Assembly: GCF_041360795.1 (NCBI RefSeq)
Contig: NZ_JBFUPW010000002.1
Span: forward strand, 248,001-312,000
Reading direction: 5' to 3'
DNA: 64,000 bases
Source of the DNA: Arthrobacter_E sp041360795
Lineage (GTDB): Bacteria; Actinomycetota; Actinomycetes; Actinomycetales; Micrococcaceae
Of the stretch, positions 43,625-52,164 are shown piece by piece. Each line of letters opens with the position of its first letter. Positions within the stretch are counted from its first letter, which is position 1. A program made the position numbers and the translations under genes. Under the pieces are notes generated by a model. The model was not told the origin of the DNA and made no database searches. It was given only the letters and a program-made list of their open reading frames with translations.

Positions 43625-45397
43625 ATGACCCAGTTGAGCAAGGTGCTGATCGCCAATCGCGGCGAGATCGCAGTGCGCGTCATCCGAGCCGCCCGTGACG
43701 AAGGCATCCAGTCCGTGGCGGTCTACGCCGACCCGGATCGCGACGCCCTGCACGTCAAGCTCGCGGACGAGGCGTACGCCCTGGGTGGCAACACGGCCGC
43801 CGAGTCGTACCTGGTCATCGACAAGCTCCTCGACGTGGCCCGCCAGTCCGGCGCCGACGCCGTGCACCCCGGCTACGGCTTCCTCGCCGAGAACGCCGAA
43901 TTCGCCCAGCGCGTGATCGATGCGGGCCTGACCTGGATCGGCCCCTCCCCCGAGGCCATCGACGCCCTGGGTGACAAGGCGAAGGCCAAGCACATCGCCC
44001 TCGCCGCCGGAGCACCGCTCGCCCCGGGCCTCAAGGACCCGGTCAAGAATGCCGACGAGATCATCTCGTTCGCCCAGGAGTTCGGTCTGCCGGTGGCCAT
44101 CAAGGCCGTCTTCGGTGGCGGCGGCCGCGGCCTGAAGGTCGCCCGCACCCTTGAGGAGATCCCGGAACTCTACGAATCCGCCGTGCGCGAAGCCGTCACG
44201 GCGTTCGGCCGCGGCGAGTGCCTGGTCGAGAAGTTCCTCGACTCCCCGCGCCACGTGGAGACCCAGTGCCTCGCGGACGCCCACGGCAACGTCGTCGTGG
44301 TGTCCACGCGTGACTGCTCGCTCCAGCGCCGCAACCAGAAGCTGGTCGAAGAGGCTCCCGCTCCTTTCCTCACCGAGGAGCAGAACCGCAGCCTCTACGA
44401 GTCCTCCAAGGCCATCCTCAAGGAGGCCGGCTATCTCGGCGCCGGCACCTGCGAGTTCCTGGTCGGCCAGGACGGGACCATCAGCTTCCTGGAGGTCAAC
44501 ACCCGCCTTCAGGTGGAGCACTGCGTCTCCGAAGAGGTCTCCGGACTCGATCTGGTCCGCGAGCAGTTCCGTCTCGCCCGCGGCGAGGAACTGGGCTACG
44601 GCGACCCGGAGGTCCGCGGGCACTCCTTCGAGTTCCGCATCAACGGCGAGGACGCCGGACGCAACTTCATGCCGGCGCCCGGCACCGTGGAGACCATCAG
44701 CTTCCCCAGCGGACCCGGCGTGCGCGTGGACTCCGGCATCCAGGCCGGCGAGGTCATCAGCGGCAACTTCGACTCCATGCTGGCCAAGCTGATCGTGACC
44801 GGTTCCAGCCGCAAGCAGGCGCTCGAGCGCTCGCGCCGCGCCCTGGCCGAGCTCGAGATCACCGGCATGCCGACCGTGACGCCGTTCCACCGCGCCGTCG
44901 TCTCCGACCCGGCTTTCGCCCCGGAGGAAGGCCCGTTCCAGGTGCACACGCGCTGGATCGAGACGGCCTTCGACAACACCATTCCTCCGTTCGCGGGCGT
45001 CCCCGGCGCCGCAGACGACGCCGAACCGCGCCAGAACGTCGTGGTGGAAGTCGGCGGCAAGCGCCTCGAGGTCAGCCTCCCGGCGTCGTTCGCCTCCGTG
45101 GCGGCCGGCCCGGCCAAGGCCGCGAAGGCCCGGAAGCCGAAGAAGTCCGGCCGCGGCGGGGCTGCCGGAGCCGCCGCCAGCGGTGACGACCTCACCTCCC
45201 CCATGCAGGGCACCATCGTGAAGGTGGCCGTGGCCGACGGCGATGTGGTGGCCGAGGGCGATCTGATCGTGGTCCTGGAGGCCATGAAGATGGAGCAGCC
45301 GCTGACGGCGCACAAGGCCGGCACCGTGACCGGTCTGACCGCTCAGCCGGGCGAGACCGTCACCGCGGGGGCCGTGCTGGCCACGATCGCGGACTAA
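43625..45397 (+). CDS. accA: Acyl-CoA carboxylase alpha subunit (biotin carboxylase plus biotin carrier)
   Basis: 590 residues. N-terminal biotin carboxylase (LIANRGEIAVRVIRAA, HPGYGFLAEN, ATP-grasp loop FGGGGRGLKV, FLEVNTRLQVEH), a linker rich in Ala/Lys/Pro around 500-515, and a C-terminal biotinyl domain with EAMKMEQP in which K555 takes biotin. It makes carboxybiotin for AccD/AccE, the first step toward malonyl- and methylmalonyl-CoA. After VEH, the sequence is CVSEEV instead of the common PVTEEV. A GAGGAG ribosome site precedes the ATG. BirA, encoded at 30556, would be its modifying enzyme. Confidence 0.96.
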   Translation: MTQLSKVLIANRGEIAVRVIRAARDEGIQSVAVYADPDRDALHVKLADEAYALGGNTAAESYLVIDKLLDVARQSGADAVHPGYGFLAENAEFAQRVIDAGLTWIGPSPEAIDALGDKAKAKHIALAAGAPLAPGLKDPVKNADEIISFAQEFGLPVAIKAVFGGGGRGLKVARTLEEIPELYESAVREAVTAFGRGECLVEKFLDSPRHVETQCLADAHGNVVVVSTRDCSLQRRNQKLVEEAPAPFLTEEQNRSLYESSKAILKEAGYLGAGTCEFLVGQDGTISFLEVNTRLQVEHCVSEEVSGLDLVREQFRLARGEELGYGDPEVRGHSFEFRINGEDAGRNFMPAPGTVETISFPSGPGVRVDSGIQAGEVISGNFDSMLAKLIVTGSSRKQALERSRRALAELEITGMPTVTPFHRAVVSDPAFAPEEGPFQVHTRWIETAFDNTIPPFAGVPGAADDAEPRQNVVVEVGGKRLEVSLPASFASVAAGPAKAAKARKPKKSGRGGAAGAAASGDDLTSPMQGTIVKVAVADGDVVAEGDLIVVLEAMKMEQPLTAHKAGTVTGLTAQPGETVTAGAVLATIAD

Positions 45398-45408
45398 CAC
45401 CCGTTCCG

Positions 45409-45452
45409 ACGCCGAAGGCGCGGCACCCTCAGGGGTGCCGCGCCTTCGGCGT
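45409..45452. terminator. Bidirectional terminator between accA and ctaG-like gene
   Basis: Perfect 20-base inverted repeat with a TCAG loop, 11 bases past accA and 18 bases before the end of the opposing gene. Confidence 0.85.
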
Positions 45453-45470
45453 TTCCGGACCTTCGCGCGT

Positions 45471-46337
45471 TCAGGAACGGTTCAGGTGGCGCCGGTTCAG
45501 CTCCGCCAGCTCCTCGTCGCTGAGGTCGTCGATGGCTTGCGCGTCGGCCTTGTCGCTGCGCTGGAACCGCATCATCATGAGGACGATCAACGGCAGGTCC
45601 ACCACTTCGGCCACGAACCACAGAAGGTCACCGGCGAGCTGCTGATCCCGCAGAGCCCCCGGGAACCAACCGAGCGCGCCGGGCACGGGTTCGGCGAACC
45701 CGTCCAGCACGGTGCCGGACAGACGGAGGAGGATCCCCGGCACGGCGTCGGCCAGCAGCTCGATGAAGACGTAGATGAACCCCACCACCATCACGGCACT
45801 GCTCGCGGGGCGTTCCTCCCCCTCGACCGCGGGCAGGACCATGAGCAGGCCGATCGCGGGGGCCAGGAGCACCGTCAGCGCGCCCGCCAGCGGATCGGTC
45901 CGGAGCAGGTACAGGACAGGCGTCAGGAACGAGGCGAAGACCGCCAGACCCAGCAGCGGCGCGACCACCGGGTGGGACAGCACCCGGACCGGGCGGCTGG
46001 CCATGAAGGCGTCCACGCGGCGTCGTCCGTTCTTGCCGAGCGTCTCCCGCGCGAGTGCCAGGGGGCGGCCCGCGGCGAGCAGCAGCGGGACCACGAAGAC
46101 GTATCCGGCCACTTTAACGGTGAAGACCCACCGCAGAGAGGCGCCGTAGACGCCCGGGAAGCCGCACGACAGGTACAGGAAGAGCAGGATGCCCAGCCCG
46201 AAGCTCACGACCCGCCTGACAGGCCAGTGCTCCGCCTTCCGGACGCCCCGGGCATACAGCACCGCGACGACGGCGGCGAGGAGCAGCGCAGGGATGTCGG
46301 CGGTCCAGCTGGTGGCGAGAGCGCTCAGAGGGGGCAT
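45471..46337 (-). CDS. CtaG-type (caa3/DUF) cytochrome c oxidase assembly membrane protein
   Basis: 288 residues with about seven membrane helices. The segments YLSCGFPGVYGASLRWVFTVK, PLLLAAGRPLALARETL, and DLLWFVAEVVDLPLIVLMMMRF match the caa3_CtaG family that aids copper insertion into cytochrome oxidase of Gram-positives. The metal-ligand His/Met residues are fewer than in some members, so the copper role is by family only. The C-tail is charged and cytoplasmic (DDLSDEELAELNRRHL). Start ATG 46337 has AGGAAGG upstream. The gene stands alone. Confidence 0.82.
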   Translation of the reverse strand: MPPLSALATSWTADIPALLLAAVVAVLYARGVRKAEHWPVRRVVSFGLGILLFLYLSCGFPGVYGASLRWVFTVKVAGYVFVVPLLLAAGRPLALARETLGKNGRRRVDAFMASRPVRVLSHPVVAPLLGLAVFASFLTPVLYLLRTDPLAGALTVLLAPAIGLLMVLPAVEGEERPASSAVMVVGFIYVFIELLADAVPGILLRLSGTVLDGFAEPVPGALGWFPGALRDQQLAGDLLWFVAEVVDLPLIVLMMMRFQRSDKADAQAIDDLSDEELAELNRRHLNRS

Positions 46338-46453
46338 GGTGCGGAACCTTCCTGATGACGGCGGTCTCCCCGCCCCCAGGGTCCCGCCCGGCCGATCCCG
46401 AGTGACCGTCCCATGGTACCGAGACGAGCCCGGGGCTCTTCCCAGGAACGCCG

Positions 46454-46484
46454 ACGGCCCGGCCTCCAGAGGGGGCCGGGCCGT
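46454..46484 (-). terminator. Terminator of the MHS transporter gene
   Basis: ACGGCCCGGCC and its complement around a 9-base loop, 34 bases past the stop. Confidence 0.65.
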
Positions 46485-46517
46485 GCGAGCCGCGGGTGCC
46501 GAGTCCGTCCGACGGAC

Positions 46518-47939
46518 TCAGGCGACGTTGTTCTCGTAGTCCACGTCCGCCGTCTCACGGGTCAAGAACAGGGCCACCAGGGTCAGCACGGCGGCCAGCG
46601 CCAGGTAGACGCCCACCATCCACGTGCTGCCGTGGCCGACCTGCCAGAGGGCGATCGCCACGAACGACGCCGGGGCGGCGCCGATGACGCTGGAGAGGTT
46701 GTAGGCCACGGCCGAACCGGTGTAGCGGACGTTCGAGGGGAACAGTTCCGGCAGGTAGGCCGCCATCGGTCCGAAGGTGAGGCCCATCAGCGTGAAGCCG
46801 ATGATCAGGCCGACCATCGCGGCGCCCGGGCCGGGGCCGAACATGAGCGTCCAGGCGCAGCCGAAGACGAAGATCCCCGACGTGACCCAGATCAGGAACT
46901 TCCGGCGTCCGTACTTCTCGGCCAGCGGGCCGGAGACCACGGTGAAGATGCCGAAGAACACCACACCGAGGATGAGCATCCACTGGAAGAGCGTCTTGTC
47001 GACGCCGAGACCCGGGACGAAGGCGGCCGGATCGAAGGCCTTCCCGGCCTTCTTCGCGGCGGCTTCGGCCTTGGCGGCGGTGTCGGCCGCGGTCCCATAG
47101 GTCAGGGTGAAGCTCGTCATGAGGTAGAAGAGCACGTAGGTGGCCAGCATGATGAACGTGCCGGCCAGGACCTGGCGCCAGTGGAACCGGAAGGTGACGG
47201 CCAGCGGGACACGGGCGACCTTGTCCTCGGCGATGACCTTCTGGAAGGACAGCGACTCTTCCAGCTTGAGGCGGACGTACAGGCCGACGGCCACGATCAC
47301 GGCCGAGAGGATGAACGGAACGCGCCAGCCCCAGTCCAGGAACTGCTGCGGAGTCAGCCACGTCTGGAGGGCGACGAAGATCAGGTTCGAGAGGATGAAG
47401 CCGATGGGAGCGCCCAGCTGCGGGAACGTGCCCCAGATGGCGCGCTTGCCCGCCGGGGCGTTCTCGGTGGCCAGCAGCGCGGCGCCGGACCACTCGCCGC
47501 CAAGGGCGATGCCCTGTGCGAACCGGAGGACCACGAGCGCCAGCGGGGCCAGGACGACCCAGCCCCCGGCGGCCGGCGGGAGGAACCCGATGAGGAAGGT
47601 CGCGATGCCCATGGTCAGCAGCGAGGCCACCAGGGTTCCCTTACGGCCCAGCTTGTCACCGAAGTGGCCGAACAGGATGGAGCCGATGGGGCGGGCCACG
47701 AAGGCCACTCCGAAGATGGCGAAGGCGCTCAGGATCGCGTTGATGTCCGTGGCGTTCGGGAAGAAGAGCCGCGGGAACACGAGCACGGATGCCGTGGCGT
47801 ACGCGTAGAAGTCGTAGAACTCGATCGTGGTGCCGATGAGGCTGGCGAAGATCACGCGTCCGCGCGTGTTGGCGGCGGGCGCCGCCGCTGGTGCCCCCGG
47901 AGTTCCCGGGGCAGCCGGTGTGGCTGGAGTGGATGACAT
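46518..47939 (-). CDS. MHS-family MFS transporter (metabolite:H+ symporter)
   Basis: 473 residues from ATG 47939 (AAGGAAAG upstream; the in-frame ATG 16 codons earlier is less likely). Twelve membrane helices. The loop GHFGDKLGRKGTL between helices 2 and 3 and RFAQGIALGGEWSGA in helix 4-5 are signatures of the metabolite:H+ symporter branch (ProP, ShiA, KgtP). A ~25-residue Ala/Lys insertion (AADTAAKAEAAAKKAGKAF) lies in the central loop. Substrate is not predictable, but an organic acid or aromatic acid is usual. A cluster of palindromic half-sites stands upstream of the start. Confidence 0.9.
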   Translation of the reverse strand: MSSTPATPAAPGTPGAPAAAPAANTRGRVIFASLIGTTIEFYDFYAYATASVLVFPRLFFPNATDINAILSAFAIFGVAFVARPIGSILFGHFGDKLGRKGTLVASLLTMGIATFLIGFLPPAAGGWVVLAPLALVVLRFAQGIALGGEWSGAALLATENAPAGKRAIWGTFPQLGAPIGFILSNLIFVALQTWLTPQQFLDWGWRVPFILSAVIVAVGLYVRLKLEESLSFQKVIAEDKVARVPLAVTFRFHWRQVLAGTFIMLATYVLFYLMTSFTLTYGTAADTAAKAEAAAKKAGKAFDPAAFVPGLGVDKTLFQWMLILGVVFFGIFTVVSGPLAEKYGRRKFLIWVTSGIFVFGCAWTLMFGPGPGAAMVGLIIGFTLMGLTFGPMAAYLPELFPSNVRYTGSAVAYNLSSVIGAAPASFVAIALWQVGHGSTWMVGVYLALAAVLTLVALFLTRETADVDYENNVA

Positions 47940-48019
47940 GGGTCCGGCTTTCCTTCCGGGCGGCCCGCCCCCTGAAGCGGCCGCCATGCTATGAGACGGC
48001 GTTCATCTTAACCACCGAG

Positions 48020-48054
48020 GTCCATCTACTGGACAACCGTGTCCAACATGTGGA
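48020..48054. promoter_or_regulatory. Multi-half-site operator upstream of the MHS transporter
   Basis: Alternating half-sites GTCCA (48020), TGGAC (48030), GTCCA (48041) and TGGA (48051), about 10.5 bases apart, so on one face of the helix. The core TGGACA-ACCG-TGTCCA is a perfect palindrome. IclR-type regulators often use such arrays, but the regulator is not in view. Confidence 0.55.
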
Positions 48055-48114
48055 ATGACTCGCACGGACAGTTTCAGAAAAGATCCGGCCGCCCCGCCCC
48101 CGCCAGGCGGGAGG

Positions 48115-48810
48115 TCAGCGGGACGCCGCCTCCGCGATGAGGCCGGTGAGCCGCTCCGGGACGGAGAACTGGGGCCAGTGACCCGAACCGATGGTCACGA
48201 CGTCGAGCGATTTCACGGCCGCCGCCTCGTCCGCGAACGCACCCCACTGGGCCAGCGCCGCGCGGAACTGCTCCTCGTTCATGCCGCCCGAGAGGACGGT
48301 CACCGGCACGTCGTACCGTCGCTCGTCCGTCAGGGAGATGGGCCCAGTAGGCACCTGCGCAGGGACGCTGAACGTGGCGTTCGCGGCACGTTCCCGCACC
48401 TCCGGGGTGAGGTCGTACACCTCTTCCTCATCGAAGAAGTCCCAGCCCGGGAACGGGATCACGCCGTCCATCACGTCGAATTCCGAGATCATGGCGCCTG
48501 GCGGCGGCACGGCGGTGTCGACGAGGATCACGCGCGAGACCTTGTCCGGACGCGCGTCCGCGGCGCCCCACACCACGTTGCCTCCGCCGCTGTGGCCGAC
48601 GAGGACCACGGGCCCTTCCAGCGCGTCGATCTGCGTGACGGTCGCCGCGACCCAGTCGTCGATGGTGAGGGAGGACGACTCCGCGGCCGGCGCGCCGACG
48701 CCGGGCAGAGTGAGGGGATGCGGACGGTGTCCGGCGGCGATGAGCCCCGGGGTCACCTCATCCCACGAGGACGCGTCGAGCCAGAGACCGGGTACGAGGA
48801 GGAGATCCAT
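48115..48810 (-). CDS. Alpha/beta hydrolase
   Basis: 231 residues, soluble. The nucleophile elbow GHSGGG has Ser74, a late GSGHWPQFS provides the catalytic His, and an Asp between them is plausible in the VTVLSGGMNEEQF region. The N-terminal LLVPGLWLDASSWDEV is the HGxW-like oxyanion region of esterase/haloalkane-dehalogenase-like proteins. Substrate unknown. A TAGGCT -10 box lies 6 bases before the ATG. Confidence 0.87.
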   Translation of the reverse strand: MDLLLVPGLWLDASSWDEVTPGLIAAGHRPHPLTLPGVGAPAAESSSLTIDDWVAATVTQIDALEGPVVLVGHSGGGNVVWGAADARPDKVSRVILVDTAVPPPGAMISEFDVMDGVIPFPGWDFFDEEEVYDLTPEVRERAANATFSVPAQVPTGPISLTDERRYDVPVTVLSGGMNEEQFRAALAQWGAFADEAAAVKSLDVVTIGSGHWPQFSVPERLTGLIAEAASR

Positions 48811-48816
48811 GGGGTC

Positions 48817-48822
48817 AGCCTA
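48817..48822 (-). promoter_or_regulatory. -10 box of the hydrolase gene (leaderless)
   Basis: Minus-strand TAGGCT, 6 bases before ATG 48810. Confidence 0.5.
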
Positions 48823-48879
48823 CGCTCGCCCTCCGACGATTTTCGAGGGGTCGTTTCGCTGGTGGAGTGTGTGCGGCGC

Positions 48880-49122
48880 TTAGCCCGACGGCGTGCCCTT
48901 CGTCGACCGCGTCCGCGCCCGCAACACGGCGTACAGCACTGCTCCGATCAGTGGGACCGCAAGGATCAGCAGGGCCCACAGCAGACGAGACCGCAAAGGC
49001 AGCCGACGATCGGTGAGCGCAACGAGGAAAGCCGCCAGGACGCCTGCAGCGATGACAACACAGGGAATCGAGGCGAGACCCATGTCCCAGTAGTTCGGAT
49101 TCAGCTCAGATGGTTGGTTCAT
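48880..49122 (-). CDS. Small PLDc_N-type membrane protein
   Basis: 80 residues from ATG 49122. Two membrane helices (VVIAAGVLAAFLVAL and LLWALLILAVPLIGAVLYAVL) are linked by a basic loop. The second has the W-x-x-x-I-L-x-V-P-L-I-G-A-V-x-Y pattern of the phospholipase D nuclease N-terminal (PLDc_N) family. Only the membrane part is present, as in many small actinobacterial proteins of this type. No ribosome site is visible. Function unknown. Confidence 0.7.
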   Translation of the reverse strand: MNQPSELNPNYWDMGLASIPCVVIAAGVLAAFLVALTDRRLPLRSRLLWALLILAVPLIGAVLYAVLRARTRSTKGTPSG

Positions 49123-49232
49123 GACGCTGACGAGCAGGCGGCTCGTCCCCCCATTTCCCTCGGCGGTCGACTGAACCCAGTATCCCAGGAAAAGACCGTT
49201 CGACCAGCCTGGAAGAGTGCCCGGCCTCCCAC

Positions 49233-49238
49233 TAGAGT
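49233..49238 (+). promoter_or_regulatory. -10 box of the DUF2087 gene (leaderless)
   Basis: TAGAGT ends 7 bases before ATG 49246 and decides that start. Confidence 0.5.
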
Positions 49239-49245
49239 GGCGGGC

Positions 49246-49731
49246 ATGTCTGCTCTCAGTTCCGTCCGGGTGCTCCTCAGTCTCCTCCGGTCGCCGAAGT
49301 CCGCTCCTCTGGTCAGCCGTCTGGCCGCCGGAGAAACCGTCAACGCCGAAGAACGCCTCGCCGGGAACCTCGTGCAGAGCGGACTGGCTGTCGCCGACGA
49401 CGGCGGGCTCAGACTCGCGCCGGACGTCCTGGGGCAGGCCCTCGCGGCTCTGGACCCGGCAGCGCAGCTCGACACCCTGCTCGCCACCCCGAGGATCGCG
49501 CTGGCGGGCCGGGCGCCGGGCAGCGTGAACGGCCTCGTCCACGCGGTGGTCACGCGCTGTGTCCGGGACGGTGAGGTGCTCTCCGAAGCCCAGGTCAACG
49601 AACGGCTGTCCGTCCTGGTCGAGGATGTCGCGTTCTTCCGCCGGCACGCCGTGGACCTGGACATCCTCCGCCGGAAGCTCGACGGGTCCGCCTACTGGCT
49701 CAACCCGCCGTCGTCGTCCTGGATGTCATAG
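49246..49731 (+). CDS. DUF2087-like protein
   Basis: 161 residues. The last ~45 residues (VNERLSVLVEDVAFFRRHAVDLDILRR-type region ending G-S-A-Y-W) look like DUF2087, a small winged-helix-like domain often fused to ArsR regulators. The N-terminal 60 residues resemble a divergent winged helix (RLAAGETVNAEERLAGNLVQSGL). A transcription-factor role is plausible but unproven. The frame continues upstream without a stop, so the start rests on the promoter. Confidence 0.7.
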   Translation: MSALSSVRVLLSLLRSPKSAPLVSRLAAGETVNAEERLAGNLVQSGLAVADDGGLRLAPDVLGQALAALDPAAQLDTLLATPRIALAGRAPGSVNGLVHAVVTRCVRDGEVLSEAQVNERLSVLVEDVAFFRRHAVDLDILRRKLDGSAYWLNPPSSSWMS

Positions 49732-49755
49732 GCGCAGTAGACGGCGCGGTGGCGA

Positions 49756-51177
49756 CTAGCCGTCGTAGTGGTGCACGTGCAGGCGGCGCGCCGCCTCCGC
49801 GATGGAACCGGTCAGCGAGGGGAAGACCGTGAAGGTGCTCGCGACGTCGTCCACATGCAGCTTCTTCGCCACGGCGAGGGCGATCGGGAAGATCAGCTCC
49901 GACGCGTTCGGACCCACCACGACGCCGCCGATCACGGTGCCCGAGCCCTTGCGGGAGATGATCTTGACGAAGCCGTCCTTGGAGTTCCGCATCTTGGCGC
50001 GCGGGTTGGCCTTGAGCGGCAGCATGACGACGTCGCCCTGGTAGCGGCCCGTGGAGAGGTCCTTCTCGGAGACGCCCACCGAGGCGATCTCCGGGGAAGT
50101 GAAGATGTTGGAGGCCACCTCGTTGAGCTTGAGGGGGCGGACGCCGTCGCCCATGATGTGGGCCACCGCGATGCGGCCCTGCATGGCGGCCACGGACGCC
50201 AGCGCGAACACCCCGGTGCAGTCGCCGGCCGCGTAGAGGTTGTGGGCCGTGGTGCGGGAGACGCCGTCGACCTTGATGTGGCCGGAGTCGGTCAGGGCGA
50301 CCCCGGCGTTCTCCAGGCCGATGCCCTCGGTGTTCGGGATCGAGCCCACACACATGAGGCAGTGGGTGCCCGTGATGGTGCTGCCGTCGCCGAGGGTGAC
50401 GAGCACGCCGTCCTCGGTGCGCTCCACCTTCTCGGCACGCGAGCGGGACAGGACGCGGACGCCGCGGCGTTCGAAGACCTCTTCCAGCACGTCGGCGGCG
50501 TCGCTGTCCTCACCCGGGAGGACCTGGTCGCGGCTGGAGATCAGGGTGACCTTGGACCCCAGGCCGTTGTACGCGGAAGCGAACTCGGCGCCGGTCACGC
50601 CGGAACCGACCACGATCAGTTCCTCGGGAAGCGTGGTCAGATTGTAGAGCTGGGTCCAGTTCAGGATCCGCTCGCCGTCCGGCTTGGCGCTCGGCAGCTC
50701 GCGGGGGTGGGCGCCGACGGCGAGGATGATGGCGTCGGCGTCGACCGTCCGCACCGAGCCCGACTTGGTGGTGACCTTGATGGTGCGGTCGTCCTGCAGC
50801 ACGCCGTCGCCGATCAGGATCTTAACGCCGGCCTCCTCGAGGCTGCGGCGGATGTCGTCCGACTGCTCTTGGGCCAGCTCCATGACACGACGGTCGATGT
50901 GCTCCAGATCGGCGACCATGGTCGGCGCGCCGGAGTCCACCTCGAAACGGACCCCCAGGGAGTGGGCCTCCGAGACCCGCGCCATGAGGTCGGCGGTGGC
51001 GATCAGCGTCTTGGAGGGCACGACGTCGGTCAGCACCGCGGCGCCTCCCAGGCCGTTGCGCTCGATGACGGTGACCTTCGCACCCAGGGATGCGGCGACC
51101 GCGGCGGCCTCGTAACCACCGGGACCACCTCCGAGGACGGCGATACGGGGCGCGGCGAAATCAGGATGCGTGCTCAC
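49756..51177 (-). CDS. lpdA: NAD(P)H-quinone dehydrogenase, LpdA type
   Basis: 473 residues from GTG 51177 (a CAGAAT -10 box is 8 bases upstream); ATG 51201 is the alternative. Flavoprotein disulfide reductase fold with FAD motif VLGGGPGGYEAA, NAD motif VVGSGVTGAEFASAY, and YAAGDCTG. The usual redox CxxxxC is absent: the segment reads GGAAVLTDVVPSKTL. This is the state of M. tuberculosis LpdA (Rv3303c), a quinone reductase, so it is not a dihydrolipoamide dehydrogenase. Cytosolic, FAD-bound. Convergent with the DUF2087 gene, with only 24 bases between. Confidence 0.92.
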   Translation of the reverse strand: MSTHPDFAAPRIAVLGGGPGGYEAAAVAASLGAKVTVIERNGLGGAAVLTDVVPSKTLIATADLMARVSEAHSLGVRFEVDSGAPTMVADLEHIDRRVMELAQEQSDDIRRSLEEAGVKILIGDGVLQDDRTIKVTTKSGSVRTVDADAIILAVGAHPRELPSAKPDGERILNWTQLYNLTTLPEELIVVGSGVTGAEFASAYNGLGSKVTLISSRDQVLPGEDSDAADVLEEVFERRGVRVLSRSRAEKVERTEDGVLVTLGDGSTITGTHCLMCVGSIPNTEGIGLENAGVALTDSGHIKVDGVSRTTAHNLYAAGDCTGVFALASVAAMQGRIAVAHIMGDGVRPLKLNEVASNIFTSPEIASVGVSEKDLSTGRYQGDVVMLPLKANPRAKMRNSKDGFVKIISRKGSGTVIGGVVVGPNASELIFPIALAVAKKLHVDDVASTFTVFPSLTGSIAEAARRLHVHHYDG

Positions 51178-51330
51178 AAAGGACAATTCTGTCCCATGCA
51201 CTGCCCCACTGCCAGCCGAGGACCCGTCACGAAGCGGTCACCGGGCCGAAAGTGACGCATCCCACGGAGGCGGCGACGCCCCTGGCAGCCCGTGCTGGGC
51301 ACGTGCTGTGCAAGAGCGCGGCCCTGCGAG

Positions 51331-51336
51331 TACGGT
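51331..51336 (+). promoter_or_regulatory. -10 box of the nucleoside salvage unit (leaderless)
   Basis: TACGGT ends 6 bases before GTG 51343. Confidence 0.5.
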
Positions 51337-51342
51337 TTTCCC

Positions 51343-52161
51343 GTGACTACCTTGGACTTGAACACGATGGATCCCTTCGAGGCCGCGAAGCTCGCCGCTG
51401 AGCACATCGCCCGCGAAACCGGGGTCGAACAGCACGACGTCGCCCTGGTGCTGGGCTCCGGCTGGGGCGGCGCCGCCGACCTCATCGGTGAGACGACCCA
51501 CACCCTGGACGCCGCGACCGTGCCCGGCTTCCACGCCCCGGCGGTGGTCGGCCACACCGGCACCATCCGTTCGGTCCTCACCTCCGATGGCAAGCGCGCC
51601 CTGGTCCTCGGCGCCCGCACCCACTTCTACGAGCGCAAGGGCGTCCGCGCGGTCGCGCACGGCGTCCGCACCGCGGCGGCCGCCGGCTGCAAGACCCTCG
51701 TGCTGACCAACGGCTGCGGTGGCCTGAACGAGAACTGGAAGCCCGGCACCCCCGTGCTGATCAGCGACCACATCAACCTCACGGCGGCCTCCCCGCTCGA
51801 AGGCGCCACCTTCGTCGACCTCACGGACCTGTACTCCTCCCGCATCCGCGGCCTGGCCCGCGAAGTGGACCCCACCCTGGAGGAGGGCGTCTACGCGCAG
51901 TTCACCGGCCCGCACTACGAGACCCCGGCCGAAGTCCAGATGGCCAAGATCATCGGCGCGAGCCTCGTCGGCATGTCCACCGCCTTGGAAGCCATCGCGG
52001 GCCGTCAGGCCGGCATGGAGGTCTTCGGCATCTCCCTCGTGACGAACCTCGCCGCAGGCATCAGCCCCGAGCCGCTCAGCCACGCCGAGGTCCTGGAGGC
52101 CGGGCAGGCCGCCGGCCCGCGCATCTCCGCCCTGCTCGCCCAGATCATCGGCAAGCTCTGA
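51343..52161 (+). CDS. Purine nucleoside phosphorylase
   Basis: 272 residues from GTG 51343 (ATG 51367 possible). It splits (deoxy)guanosine or inosine with phosphate to base and sugar-1-phosphate. ALVLGSGWGG (phosphate loop), GARTHFYERKGV, LTNGCGGLNENW, YAQFTGPHYETPAE and GMSTALEAIAG are the trimeric PNP hallmarks. The GxGG position has Cys where Ala is common. First gene of a run with the phosphomutase 3 bases later, consistent with handling the sugar phosphate. Confidence 0.95.
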   Translation: MTTLDLNTMDPFEAAKLAAEHIARETGVEQHDVALVLGSGWGGAADLIGETTHTLDAATVPGFHAPAVVGHTGTIRSVLTSDGKRALVLGARTHFYERKGVRAVAHGVRTAAAAGCKTLVLTNGCGGLNENWKPGTPVLISDHINLTAASPLEGATFVDLTDLYSSRIRGLAREVDPTLEEGVYAQFTGPHYETPAEVQMAKIIGASLVGMSTALEAIAGRQAGMEVFGISLVTNLAAGISPEPLSHAEVLEAGQAAGPRISALLAQIIGKL

Positions 52162-52164
52162 GCC

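Noticed and set aside
49756..51177. Reading as dihydrolipoamide dehydrogenase
   Set aside because: The CxxxxC redox motif is absent (GGAAVLTDVVPSK).
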